Shown in pieces: positions 41,995 to 51,351 of a stretch of DNA of 64,000 nt. Location: contig CAVYDG010000027.1 of the NCBI GenBank assembly GCA_963767245.1, positions 62,001 to 126,000 on the forward strand, written 5' to 3'. Within the stretch, counting starts at the first letter, position 1, and each line of letters begins with the position of its first letter. This DNA is from Roseiarcus sp963767245. GTDB lineage: Bacteria > Pseudomonadota > Alphaproteobacteria > Rhizobiales > Beijerinckiaceae. Made by a program: the position numbers and the translations under genes. The notes under the pieces are model-generated. The model saw nothing but the letters and a program-made list of their open reading frames with translations. It was not told where the DNA came from and did not search any database.

Positions 41995-42980
41995 TGCTTG
42001 TCAGCCGACCCCGGTGCGGCCCCTGGTTGCTTCGCGGCGGCGCCTTCCAGCCACACGGTCGCGTTTTTCGGATCGAATACGATCGTGCCGAACAGGCGCA
42101 GAAACGAGGCCCCCAGTTGCGCCGCGGGCTCGGCCATTTCCGCGATCCCGCCGCAGCCGTTGGCGCGTTTCACGATCAGATGGAAGTCGTCGGTTTGCAC
42201 GATCGGCGTTCCACGCTCGTTCTCGATCGTGAGCGTGCGATCCCCGAGCCGATAGCGAGGCCAACGCTCATGGCCGTCGCAGGTCCAGACGTCGCTGTCG
42301 CCGACCCTGTCGAGCTTGATCCCGCTTTCGACGAGACGCTCGAACAGGGCCTGGTTGATGTCGACCGAGTGGGCGTAAGCCAAGTCCTCGTAGCCGGTGT
42401 CGATCTGCGCGAAGGCGCGGACTTCGCCAAGGCGCAAGAACACCACCGGCACGTCGGGCCGGCGCGGGTCGGTCTTGGCCGGATCGGAGGCAAAGAAGCC
42501 GGTCTGGTCGACCGGCGTGAGGCCGCGCGCGATCAGCGCCTGCGGCCGGCAGGGCTCGGCGCCCAGAACCACCGTGTCGGGAGCGAGCTCGACAGTCAGC
42601 CTGGACAGGAGGTCTGCGCCGATGACCCCGAGCTGTCCCTGATCGGGTTGAACCAGCAGGTCGTAGCGCGCGAGATGAAAAAGGGCTTCCTCAATCCCCG
42701 GCAGCGAGATCGCCGCCTTCCGAACCGACCCTTCGGGCCCAACGAATGCGTCGACCGACAACGCGCTCCGGGTCGCGCCGTAATCGATCAGGAACGGGCC
42801 GGTCTTCCCGTCGGCCGTGAGTTCGACATAAGGCGAGGCGCCGTTCGGGACGGCGATTCGTGCGATGGAGCGGCCGCCGCACAGAGCCTCCCTTTCGTGG
42901 TGATCGATGTCCATGCCGACGCCGAATATAAGAATGGCGAGCGCCGCGAGCGAGAGCGGGACGGTCCTCAAAGTCGCCAT
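41991..42980 (-). CDS. Retropepsin-like aspartyl protease family protein
   Basis: A 329-residue protein with a hydrophobic N-terminus (LSLAALAILIFGVGM) for membrane anchoring or secretion. Two pepsin-like half sites are seen: PFLIDYGATRSALS near residue 65 and FAQIDTGYEDLAYA near residue 190, then a third similar strand block around FGTIVFDPKNATVWLEG. The first site has Tyr in place of the usual Thr (DYGA instead of DTGA), which may alter activity. Bacterial relatives have few known substrates. I use ATG 42980; the frame upstream is weak. It is translationally coupled to the Gly-rich gene, suggesting they act together. Confidence 0.7.
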   Translation of the reverse strand: MATLRTVPLSLAALAILIFGVGMDIDHHEREALCGGRSIARIAVPNGASPYVELTADGKTGPFLIDYGATRSALSVDAFVGPEGSVRKAAISLPGIEEALFHLARYDLLVQPDQGQLGVIGADLLSRLTVELAPDTVVLGAEPCRPQALIARGLTPVDQTGFFASDPAKTDPRRPDVPVVFLRLGEVRAFAQIDTGYEDLAYAHSVDINQALFERLVESGIKLDRVGDSDVWTCDGHERWPRYRLGDRTLTIENERGTPIVQTDDFHLIVKRANGCGGIAEMAEPAAQLGASFLRLFGTIVFDPKNATVWLEGAAAKQPGAAPGSADKQ

Positions 42981-43175
42981 GGGCTCGGTCAGGATCGGAA
43001 TTGTCAACGGCGCAGGTCCGGTTGGGCGGATCTCGACCGGGAGCCACGGTGATTCCCCCAATCGTTCTGAAGCCCGTGAGTGTGATATGGGCGTTTCGAC
43101 AGACGATGGCGAGGTCGGAGGCTTCGCGGCCGACCTGGTCTCGCTCTTCGCAAATTCCCTTCGCCAGCGACAGGC

Positions 43176-44186
43176 GTGCCGCCCATGCAGTCTTCCGGCT
43201 CACCGATCAACTACCGGCTTGGAAGCCTTTATGCGGTGATGACCGCCTGCCTGTACGCAACCCAGGAGCCATTTTCGTTTCCGGCCGCCCGGCATCTCAA
43301 CACCATCCAGTTCGTGTGCCTGACGCAGATTGCGCTGCTCGTTTCGGTTCCGTTGTTGACGGCCCGACCGGCCAGTCGCCGCGACTTCGTCGCCCTGTTC
43401 AGAGAACCCGCCAATTACGGCTATCTGGCGGTCATCTTCGCCATCGGGATGACCGGGTTATTGCTCTATAACCTCGGCCTCAGCCACGCCCATCCGATCA
43501 TCATCTCGGCGATCCTCAACCTGTCGCCGTTCTGGGCGGCGCTGGTCGCGCTGGTCATTTCGCGAGTGGCGATCCCGATCTCGCCGGCGACCTTCTTCGG
43601 CTGCTTCGCCGGCGCCTTCATTGGCGCGATGGCGGTCGCGTGGAGCCAGCTCGGCGACGCCGACAAGCCGTCGTTCGGAGACCTGGCCGACAATTTCGTC
43701 CACGGCAGCTGGGTCTACGCCATTCCCATCCCGCTGTGTTCGGCGCTGGGCGGAACGCTGGTCGCGAGATGGTTCGGGAAATACAATAAATCAGCGGCGA
43801 TCGCGGCCAATTTCCTGTTCGCGAACGTCATCCTGATTCCGTCCTGCCTGGCTATTCTCGCCTGGCGGGGTCAGCTCACGTTCGATCAGCTGCAGGCGAT
43901 CGTCCTGATGATCGTCGGCACCATCCTCGCTTCGTCGGTCGGGCGCGTTGTCTATCAGGTCTCGCTGACGGTCACCGGCGGTGACAACGGCTTCGTCACC
44001 ATGTTCTGGAACCTGGTCCCGGCGCTGACTGCGCTGGTGTCGCTCATCCTGTCGCACTGGATCGCGGATGAGCATTTCGCCATCAACCCGACCTTCTTTC
44101 TCGGCTCGGCGCTCATCGCCGCGTCGCTGGTGCTGTTCTCGCTGAAGTCCTGGCGGCAACCGGCGAGAGGATCGAACCCGCCCTAG
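43176..44186 (+). CDS. EamA/DMT-family permease
   Basis: A 336-residue membrane protein with about ten hydrophobic helices in two homologous halves, the layout of the drug/metabolite transporter superfamily. Helix-1 start LGSLYAVMTACLYATQEPFSF and ILNLSPFWAALVALVIS at the end of the first half fit the family. Substrates range from amino acids to drugs and cannot be inferred. The start may be GTG 43176 or ATG 43185. It runs divergently from the aspartyl-protease-like gene. Confidence 0.82.
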   Translation: MPPMQSSGSPINYRLGSLYAVMTACLYATQEPFSFPAARHLNTIQFVCLTQIALLVSVPLLTARPASRRDFVALFREPANYGYLAVIFAIGMTGLLLYNLGLSHAHPIIISAILNLSPFWAALVALVISRVAIPISPATFFGCFAGAFIGAMAVAWSQLGDADKPSFGDLADNFVHGSWVYAIPIPLCSALGGTLVARWFGKYNKSAAIAANFLFANVILIPSCLAILAWRGQLTFDQLQAIVLMIVGTILASSVGRVVYQVSLTVTGGDNGFVTMFWNLVPALTALVSLILSHWIADEHFAINPTFFLGSALIAASLVLFSLKSWRQPARGSNPP

Positions 44187-44368
44187 CACGCCGACCGCGA
44201 ATCGTCGCCATCCTCGATGTCTCCGCGAAATGTCGGCCTACCGCCGGGTTCAGAACCAACCGGGGCGAACAATCGGCTGCGCGCTGCGGACGTACCTCCG
44301 TGGAACAACCTCCTGCCTCCAGCGTTTAACACCCATAGGCATCGTTCTGATACTCGCGGAGGGCGCCA

Positions 44369-44494
44369 ATGTTCAGCTTGTTTCCCACCCCACTATTCGC
44401 GGCAGGCGAAATTCTCTTGGGCCTATCGCTCACGATATTCGTCGGGTCCCTGATCGCAACCTTGGGCGAGCGGGTTCGGGCGTATAGGCGGTAA
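44369..44494 (+). CDS. Small single-helix membrane protein
   Basis: A 41-codon open frame: FSLFPTPLFAAGEILLGLSL, then TIFVGSLIATLGERVRAYRR and TAA. A good ribosome site (GGAGGG, six bases before ATG) and a single strongly hydrophobic helix followed by a positive cytoplasmic end support a real small membrane protein. It lies between the EamA transporter and a hypothetical gene on the same strand. No homologue known to me. Confidence 0.55.
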   Translation: MFSLFPTPLFAAGEILLGLSLTIFVGSLIATLGERVRAYRR

Positions 44495-44534
44495 GGCCGC
44501 CCATGGCTTCGCCCTGGCTTACGGAGTCGAGTTC

Positions 44535-44894
44535 ATGAACGCGTCCGGAATAGACCTCCCGCCCGACGCTGTGCTTGCCGCCTTGGCGAACGAATGTGCG
44601 CAAGCCTGGAACCGGGCTTATGAACTCGAGGACAAACGCCGGGAAGGCGAATGGTCGAAGTATTTCGCTGCTGTGGCCGAGGCCGAAGCGGTTGACGAAG
44701 CGCTTGCGCTTGTTCCAGCGCAGAGCCCGATCGGCGTGCGAATCAAATATGTCGTGGCCATGAGCAGGCTTTCGGAACACGGCGGCCGGCTCGCGGCGCG
44801 CCGCTCGGCAGATAGAGCCGGCCTTGTCGCCTCCCTCGATCGCGATAAGGCGGCGATGACCGTCACCTACTTGCCGAAGATCGCCTACGACTGA
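44535..44894 (+). CDS. Hypothetical protein
   Basis: A 119-residue cytoplasmic protein, mostly helical, rich in Ala, Glu and Arg (VLAALANECAQAWNRAYELEDKRREGEWSKYF). It has no signal peptide or recognised domain. It ends 22 bases before the tRNA-Thr gene on the opposite strand. Its codon usage is like that of its neighbours, so I accept it as a gene. Function unknown. Confidence 0.55.
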   Translation: MNASGIDLPPDAVLAALANECAQAWNRAYELEDKRREGEWSKYFAAVAEAEAVDEALALVPAQSPIGVRIKYVVAMSRLSEHGGRLAARRSADRAGLVASLDRDKAAMTVTYLPKIAYD

Positions 44895-44916
44895 AACTGT
44901 CGTCCTTCGGCGAGAA

Positions 44917-44991
<75 letters not shown>

Positions 44992-45073
44992 GTCTTTTAA
45001 GGGCGCGAACGGCGCCGGCCGAACGTCGCGGTTCCTGCCATAGGCGGGGGCGTGTGGCAAGGCGGCCGGCGCT

Positions 45074-45355
45074 TCATTCGCGCCAGTCGTCAGCCAGCGC
45101 GAGCGCGCGGTCGACGATCGCCATGAAAGCGTCCGACGGCGGCATCTCGAGATTGTCGGTCTGGACGCCGGAGAGATAGGCATAGAGCGCGTCTTTGCCG
45201 TCGCCGCCGAGGATCCGGTCATAGAGCGTCTCGGCGTAGGCAAAAAGCTCGCCCTCGTTGCAATCGGCGGGCAGGTCCCAGGTGTTTCGCATGACGTCCA
45301 GGATCTCGCCGATCCGGGCGGACTTATCGGTCTTCGCCTTGTCGCTCATCGCCAT
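45074..45355 (-). CDS. Conserved hypothetical protein
   Basis: A 93-residue soluble protein: DKSARIGEILDVMRNTWDLP, then GELFAYAETLYDRILGGDGKD and DAFMAIVDRALALADDW. It is helical and acidic, without known motifs. I have no family name for it, although it looks conserved. It sits alone between the tRNA and the dienelactone-hydrolase-like gene. Function unknown. Confidence 0.6.
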   Translation of the reverse strand: MAMSDKAKTDKSARIGEILDVMRNTWDLPADCNEGELFAYAETLYDRILGGDGKDALYAYLSGVQTDNLEMPPSDAFMAIVDRALALADDWRE

Positions 45356-45640
45356 CCTCCATTCGTTTCGTCATGAAAGCGCGCCCCGCGCTGTGACGCC
45401 ATCCCAACCGAACCGCTTTTCGAGGAAAATTGCCGGCGGCGGCGCGAATCGGCCTATATTTACCATATTTTTATAGTTATATTGGTCGAATCGTGTTGCA
45501 GAAAAAGGCGCCTAAGCCTTTGTAAACGCTTTGTCGCTCTCGAGAACACACACTCGGTGCGCCGATGGGAATTGGGCAGCTTGACGAGCGCCCGGCGATA
45601 CGGCCACTTGCGCCTCCCTTCGCCGCGAGAGAGGAACGGG

Positions 45641-46411
45641 TTGCGCTTTCTTGCCTATCGATGTCTCGGCGCGGCGGCGCTGGCCGGGCTCATGGTCTCA
45701 GGCGCTCCCGCTTCGGCCGATGAACTCGTCAAGTTCACGAGCGCCGGGGGCGGCGAGGCGATCCAGGGCTACCTGACCAGGCCGAAAGGCGCGGGGCCTT
45801 TTCCGGCGGTCGTGCTGCTGCACACCTGCCTCGGCCTGCCCGCGAACCGCCGCTCGATCGGTGACGCGCTCGCCGGCTGGGGCTACGTGGCGCTGTTCGT
45901 CGACGATTTCTCGACCCGCGGCCTCAAAGAAACCTGCGCGGTCGACTTCAACGAGGCGATGGCCGACGCCAATGGCGCGCTCGGCTTCCTCGCTGGCCGA
46001 CCCTTTGTTGACGCCACGCGGATCGCCGTGGTCGGCTCCTCGCAAGGCGGCGATACCGCGCTGAGGCTCGCGGCTTCCCCTGCCGGGGCGGGGGCGGCCT
46101 TCAAAGCGGCGGCCGCCTTCTATCCCCCCTGCGCCAACGAAGCGGACGCGCGGCTCGCCATCCCGACTCTGATCCTCGTCGGCGCCAAGGACGACGTGAC
46201 GCCCGCCGCCGATTGCGCGCCACTGGCGAAGCGGCAGGCGCCCGGAGAGGTGACGCTGATCGTTTATCCCGGCGCGGCCCATGCGTTTGACTTGCCGGAA
46301 TTCGGCGTCGGGCGGCAAGTCATGGGGATGAGGCTCGCCTATGACCGCGGCGCGGCGGAGCGCGCCTGGGCGCAATTGCGCGATTTCCTCAAGGCGCGGC
46401 TCGGGCAGTGA
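45641..46411 (+). CDS. Exported dienelactone hydrolase family protein
   Basis: About 256 residues with a signal peptide (RFLAYRCLGAAALAGLMVSGAPASA). The alpha/beta fold shows AVVLLHTCLGLP, the nucleophile elbow VVGSSQGGDTALRLA with Ser, an Asp in GAKDDVTPAADC and the His in GAAHAFDLPEFG. The start is TTG 45641, with GAGAGGAAC upstream; the open frame continues to 45482 without family similarity. DLH relatives hydrolyse lactones or act on carboxylic esters; the periplasmic location here is unusual for aromatic breakdown. The 285 bases upstream are AT-rich and hold no gene. Confidence 0.78.
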   Translation: MRFLAYRCLGAAALAGLMVSGAPASADELVKFTSAGGGEAIQGYLTRPKGAGPFPAVVLLHTCLGLPANRRSIGDALAGWGYVALFVDDFSTRGLKETCAVDFNEAMADANGALGFLAGRPFVDATRIAVVGSSQGGDTALRLAASPAGAGAAFKAAAAFYPPCANEADARLAIPTLILVGAKDDVTPAADCAPLAKRQAPGEVTLIVYPGAAHAFDLPEFGVGRQVMGMRLAYDRGAAERAWAQLRDFLKARLGQ

Positions 46412-46578
46412 GCGGAAAAGCGATTTTCACGGTAGCCAATTGCAACACGCAGCAGACGCGGCCTCATTCCTATCGCCAAATTGAAGCGAGCGCGCTTGCC
46501 CTAGCAGAAGTGTCGGATTGACGCGCGGAGCGACTCCCAAGACAGTCATTGACGCTAAGTCACATCAGGGGGAATCCT

Positions 46579-47313
46579 ATGCGAAGGTTTTTGACCGCCG
46601 CGTTCGGCGCGCCGCGCGCGCGCTCGTTGTCACATTGTCTATCGGCCCGATCGCGCGTTGCGCTTGCCGTTGCGCTCGTCGCAACGTCGCTGGCCGGAGG
46701 ACTTGCTCCGGCGTATGCGAGCACCGTCATCGCTGAGGTGGCTGGCTTTACTGGCGGGGCCGACCAATCTCCGGGGAATGCGATCAGTTTCACGACAACC
46801 TCAGGGTTCACTGACGTCACCATCTCCGCTTTGCTGTACACCGCCGACTTCATGACGGGGGGCGCCGCAACTGTCTATCTCACCGACAAGATTGGCGATG
46901 GAACGACCACCGCCAATGAAATCGCCAAAGTCAGCGTTACGGATCTGCCAGGTCAGTTCACGACCGACACGCCTGCGGCAGTTTTCACTGGATTGACGCT
47001 GCCTGCCGGAACCTACTACGTCATCGAAGCCAGCGATGCGGGCCCGCCCGGCGCATCCTGGGGCGGACCGGCATCTCCGACCGAGACAACCGCCCCGGGT
47101 GTGACTATCAATTCCATCCTGCAAGCTTCATCGCTTGCCGGCTATTCACCCGCGTCGGGCTTCGTGGCGGATAGCGAGTTTCAATTCACCTTTTCCGTCA
47201 CGGGAAGTCCGGTCCCCGAACCCTCGACCTGGGCAATGATGCTGCTCGGCTTTGCGGGTTTGGGCTTCGCCAGCTACCGCGCGACCCGCGCGCGTCGTTC
47301 GATGGCGGCGTAA
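46579..47313 (+). CDS. PEP-CTERM sorting domain-containing protein
   Basis: A 244-residue exported protein. After a signal region (RVALAVALVATSLAGGLAPAYAS) comes a beta-rich body (TVIAEVAGFTGGADQSPGNA onward). The C-terminus VPEPSTWAMMLLGFAGLGFA followed by Arg-rich SYRATRARRS is a PEP-CTERM sorting signal: a Pro-Glu-Pro motif, a helix and a basic tail, handled by an exosortase. No exosortase is in the window. ATG 46579 has AGGGGGAAT upstream; an in-frame start further up is less likely. An intrinsic terminator follows at 47339-47365. Confidence 0.85.
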   Translation: MRRFLTAAFGAPRARSLSHCLSARSRVALAVALVATSLAGGLAPAYASTVIAEVAGFTGGADQSPGNAISFTTTSGFTDVTISALLYTADFMTGGAATVYLTDKIGDGTTTANEIAKVSVTDLPGQFTTDTPAAVFTGLTLPAGTYYVIEASDAGPPGASWGGPASPTETTAPGVTINSILQASSLAGYSPASGFVADSEFQFTFSVTGSPVPEPSTWAMMLLGFAGLGFASYRATRARRSMAA

Positions 47314-47338
47314 AACTGGGCGGAATGCACTTGATGGA

Positions 47339-47365
47339 GGCCGCCGCTCCACCGGCGGCCTTTTT
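47339..47365 (+). terminator. Intrinsic terminator after the PEP-CTERM gene
   Basis: GGCCGCCG (47339-47346) pairs with CGGCGGCC (47353-47360) around a 6-base loop and is followed by TTTTT. It ends the PEP-CTERM transcript 26 bases after the stop and leaves the next gene with its own promoter. Confidence 0.9.
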
Positions 47366-47512
47366 CGTTTGAATTCTGATTCTCGCCATTGATTCGCCGC
47401 GATCCGCGAAGGAGGGCTCGTGGCCGACGCGATGTTGATTTCCATCTGGACGCGGCTTGCTTTAGAGACGCGCCCAAAGCGCGACGTTTTTCGCGCGATT
47501 CGGGAGTCTCTG

Positions 47513-48337
47513 ATGCGCAGACGCGAATTTCTCATCGGGGCGGCGGCGGGCCTCGCCGCTTCCTCGCCGCTCGCGGCGCTCGCCGCCGAGGGGCCGCCGC
47601 TGAGCGGGAAGGCCGAGTTCGTCGCCTGGATGACCGCCAATCGCCCCGCCGAGGACCACAGCTATCTCGAGCGGCGCTGGGACCGCTATCAGGTGCTGCT
47701 GCAGTTCAACGATCTCTGGACGCCCGCCGACAAGCGCGCCTTCCTGTTGACGCCGCGCCAGGAGTTCTGCCTGCCCGAGAACAAAGAGGACGCCTATGTC
47801 GGCCACTATCTCGACATCGGCTTCGGCGTCACCATCACCCCGCCCGGCACGATGGGCCGGATGACCAGCGCGATTCAGGTGCACGGCGACAAGGTGCTCG
47901 AAATCGGCACCGGCTCGGGATTTCAGTCGGCGCTGCTCACCTATCTGACCAGCCGGGTCCATTCGATCGAGATCATTCCCGAACTCGCCGCGCGCACCCG
48001 CGGCGTCTACGACCGGCTGATCGCCGCGGGCTACCACGAGTACGGGAACATCGTGACCAAGAGCGCCGACGGCTATTACGGCTGGGAGGACGCGGCGCCG
48101 TTTGACAAGATCATCGTCACCTGCGGCATCGACCACATCCCGCCGCCGCTGCTGCAGCAACTGAAGCCGAACGGCATCATGGTCATTCCCGTCGGCCCGC
48201 CGGGCGCACAGCATATTCTCAAAGTGGTCAAGAAGACCGAGGATGGCGGCGAGCTGAGCGTCTCGCGCTCGGACATTTTCGGCGGCAAGGTTATCCCGTT
48301 CGTGCCGCTCAGCGGGGGCCACCAGAGCGAAGGCTGA
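47513..48337 (+). CDS. Tat-exported protein-L-isoaspartate O-methyltransferase family protein
   Basis: A 274-residue protein. The N-terminus RRREFLIGAAAGLAASSPL is a twin-arginine signal. The mature part resembles PCMT: FQVHG-like HGDKVLEIGTGSGFQSALL (SAM site), EIIPELAARTRGVYDRL, and DKIIVTCGIDHIPPPLLQQL. PCMT repairs isoaspartyl residues in damaged proteins; a periplasmic version would need SAM outside the cytoplasm, which is unusual. I use ATG 47513 (CGGGAGT upstream), because the frame from 47420 lacks the signal-peptide start. It precedes a small DUF1344 protein. Confidence 0.8.
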   Translation: MRRREFLIGAAAGLAASSPLAALAAEGPPLSGKAEFVAWMTANRPAEDHSYLERRWDRYQVLLQFNDLWTPADKRAFLLTPRQEFCLPENKEDAYVGHYLDIGFGVTITPPGTMGRMTSAIQVHGDKVLEIGTGSGFQSALLTYLTSRVHSIEIIPELAARTRGVYDRLIAAGYHEYGNIVTKSADGYYGWEDAAPFDKIIVTCGIDHIPPPLLQQLKPNGIMVIPVGPPGAQHILKVVKKTEDGGELSVSRSDIFGGKVIPFVPLSGGHQSEG

Positions 48338-48412
48338 CGCTTCGACCACAGCCGCCGCCGTCGGCGTCTGGCGTGGTCGCCGCCGGCAAGGTCTCGAACC
48401 GAGGAGAAATCA

Positions 48413-48685
48413 ATGCGCAAGACGCTCTATGCGTTCGCCGCCATCGGGTTCCTGGGCGCCGCCACGCTGGCCTTTGCCGCCGGTCCGGCCGTCACGGCGA
48501 CTGGAAGAATAAAGTCGGTCGATATGATGAGGCATACCGTCACCTTCGAAGACGGCTCGACCTATAAGCTGGCAAGGGGCGTCAAACTCAACAGAATGAA
48601 AGTGGGTGAGAGAGTGACGCTCACCTTTTACGCTGCTGTCGGCCCGATCACCGAGGCTTCGTCGGTCTCGCCAGCGGCGGATTAA
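48413..48685 (+). CDS. DUF1344 small periplasmic protein
   Basis: A 90-residue protein with a clear signal peptide (RKTLYAFAAIGFLGAATLAFA, cleavage about residue 22-23). The mature part, TATGRIKSVDMMRHTVTFED then GSTYKLARGVKLNRMKVGER, is a small beta-type domain of the DUF1344 family, common in rhizobia. Function unknown. It follows the Tat-exported methyltransferase on the same strand by 75 bases. Confidence 0.85.
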   Translation: MRKTLYAFAAIGFLGAATLAFAAGPAVTATGRIKSVDMMRHTVTFEDGSTYKLARGVKLNRMKVGERVTLTFYAAVGPITEASSVSPAAD

Positions 48686-48733
48686 GCGCCAGGCGCGGGG
48701 AGCGCGCTGCGGCGCGAGGGGGAAGAAGTCCGC

Positions 48734-49774
48734 ATGCGCGACGCGCCATCGGGGAGGGGACGACGCGCCGTCGCTGGGCTTCTCCGAATCCTCGTTTCGG
48801 CGCTCATCATCCTGCCCGTCAGCGCATGGAGCGCGCTGGCGCTGTGGTTTCGCCTTCCGGCGCCGGAGGGATTGAGGGCGCTCGCGGCGGGACTGTTCGC
48901 CGTCCTAGGCCTCGCGACCATCGCGGCGCTGTTCCTTCGCCGAAGCCTGATCGCGCTGACGGTTTTTGCGCTCGTCTTCGCCGGGCTTCTCGTCTGGTGG
49001 AGCACGATCACGCCGCCGCTCGACGGCGACTGGGCCCCGGACGTGGCCCGGCAGACCACCGGCGTGGTCGATGGCGACATTCTGACGCTCTCCGACGTGC
49101 GGGACTTCGATTGGCGCACCGACGACGACTTTACCGAGCAATGGAGCAAGCGCTCCTACGACCTCTCCAAGCTCAAGACCCTCGATCTCTTCCTCGCCTA
49201 TTGGGCCGGGCCACAGATGGCCCATGTGATGATGAGTTTCGGGTTCGAGAACGGAGACTTTCTGACCTGGTCGGTCGAGGTTCGGCGGGAGAAAACCGGC
49301 GAGTTCTCGCCGGTCGCCGACGCGTTCAAATCCCATACGCTGATCTATCTCGCCACCACCGAGCGCGATTTGGTGCGCTTGCGCGCCAATGTGCGCGGCG
49401 AGGACGTGCGCCTCTACCGGCTCAACACGCCCCCCGAGGGAGCGCGTGCGCTCCTGCTCGAATACGCCATGCAGTCGACCGCGCTCGCCGCGCAGCCGAA
49501 GTGGTACAATTCGATCACCGCCAACTGCGCGACGGTGGTGTTCAAGATCGTGCGCGCGGCCGGCGGGGCATTCCCGCTCGACTGGCGGCTCGTGGTCAAC
49601 GGCTTCCTGCCTGGCTATCTCTACGATCAGCGAGTGGTGGTGACGACGATGCCTCTCGCCGAACTCATGGAGCGCGCCCGCGTCAGCGAGAAGGCGAAAG
49701 CCGCCGACCAGTCGCCCGACTTCTCGCAGGCCATCCGTGTCGGCTTGCCCTCGCCGTGGGACGAGGGGAAGTAG
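48734..49774 (+). CDS. DUF4105 domain membrane protein
   Basis: A 346-residue protein with three hydrophobic segments near the N-terminus (about residues 16-40, 48-65 and 70-88), then a large domain facing the periplasm. The latter has LKTLDLFLAYWAGPQMAHVMMSFGF and QPKWYNSITANCATVVFKI, typical of DUF4105, whose conserved Cys/His pattern suggests peptidase-like activity that is not proven. It follows the DUF1344 gene after 48 bases. Substrate unknown. Confidence 0.8.
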   Translation: MRDAPSGRGRRAVAGLLRILVSALIILPVSAWSALALWFRLPAPEGLRALAAGLFAVLGLATIAALFLRRSLIALTVFALVFAGLLVWWSTITPPLDGDWAPDVARQTTGVVDGDILTLSDVRDFDWRTDDDFTEQWSKRSYDLSKLKTLDLFLAYWAGPQMAHVMMSFGFENGDFLTWSVEVRREKTGEFSPVADAFKSHTLIYLATTERDLVRLRANVRGEDVRLYRLNTPPEGARALLLEYAMQSTALAAQPKWYNSITANCATVVFKIVRAAGGAFPLDWRLVVNGFLPGYLYDQRVVVTTMPLAELMERARVSEKAKAADQSPDFSQAIRVGLPSPWDEGK

Positions 49775-49779
49775 GACAG

Positions 49780-49882
49780 CCCTCACCCCGGCCCTCTCCC
49801 GCAAGCGGGAGAGGGGGAGGTTGGCCACCGATCCCTTCTCCCGCTCGCGGGAGAAGGTGGCGCGAAGCGCCGGATGAGGGGT
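49780..49882. repeat. Palindromic repeat element (family 3)
   Basis: CCCTCACCCCGGCCCTCTCCCGCAAGCGGGAGAGGG forms one hairpin, and CCCTTCTCCCGCTCGCGGGAGAAGG another, followed by GGCGCGAAGCGCCGGATGAGGGG. It lies between the convergent DUF4105 and livF genes and could act as a bidirectional terminator. Confidence 0.82.
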
Positions 49883-49892
49883 TACCCGTGGC

Positions 49893-50595
<703 letters not shown>

Positions 50596-50603
<8 letters not shown>

Positions 50604-51351
50604 GGGCGTCCTCGCCGAGATAGACCGCCTTGACCCGTTCGTCCGCCGCAATCTCCCCTGGCGTCCCTTCGGTAAGGAGCCTCCCCGCCACCAGCACCGA
50701 AATGCGGCGGGCGAAATTGAACACGAGATCCATGTCGTGCTCGATGAGCAGGATGGCGACGTCCGCCGGAAGGGCGGCGAGGGCGGCGAGAATGTCCTCC
50801 CGCTCCTCCTCGGGCACCCCGGCGGCCGGCTCGTCGAGCAGGAGGACGCGCGGGCGCGAGGCGAGCGCGAGCGCGATCTCGAGCAGCCGCTGCTTGCCGT
50901 AAGCGAGCTTGCGCGTCGGCTGGTCGAGGTCGGCTTCGAGGCCGAAACGGGTGAGCAGCTCCTCGATTTCGCCGACGATACCGGGCCGGCCGCCGGCCAT
51001 GCGCCAGAAATCGGCGCCCGAGCCGTTGCGTTCCGAAATCGCGAGACCAAGCGATTCGGCCGGCGTCAGGTCGGGAAACAGCTGATTGATCTGGAACGTG
51101 CGCGAGAGGCCCATCCTGACCCGCGCGCTCGAGGTAAGGCTCGTCACGTCGCGGCCCTCGAGCAATACCTGGCCGCCGGTCGGCTTGATCACGCCGGTCA
51201 GGAGATTGATCAGCGTCGTTTTCCCAGCGCCGTTGGGGCCGATCAGAGCCTGGCGGGCGCCGGGCTGAAGGACGAAAGACACGTCGTCGGTCGCGATCAG
51301 GGCGCCGAAATTGCGCTGAAGCCCGCGCGCCTCGAGCGCCGGAGCGGTCAC
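50596..51351 (-). CDS. livG: Branched-chain-type ABC transporter ATP-binding protein LivG
   Basis: A 251-residue ATPase. Walker A LIGPNGAGKTTLINLLTGV near residue 36, signature KLAYGKQRLLEIALAL near 149 (LAYGKQ replaces LSGGQ, normal in LivG) and Walker B RVLLLDEPAAGVPEEE near 172. Starts with GTG 51351, overlapping livM by four bases. Transport substrate: see livK. Confidence 0.92.

Noticed and set aside
49780..49882. Small genes within the repeat after DUF4105
   Set aside because: Open frames here are only translated palindromic repeats.
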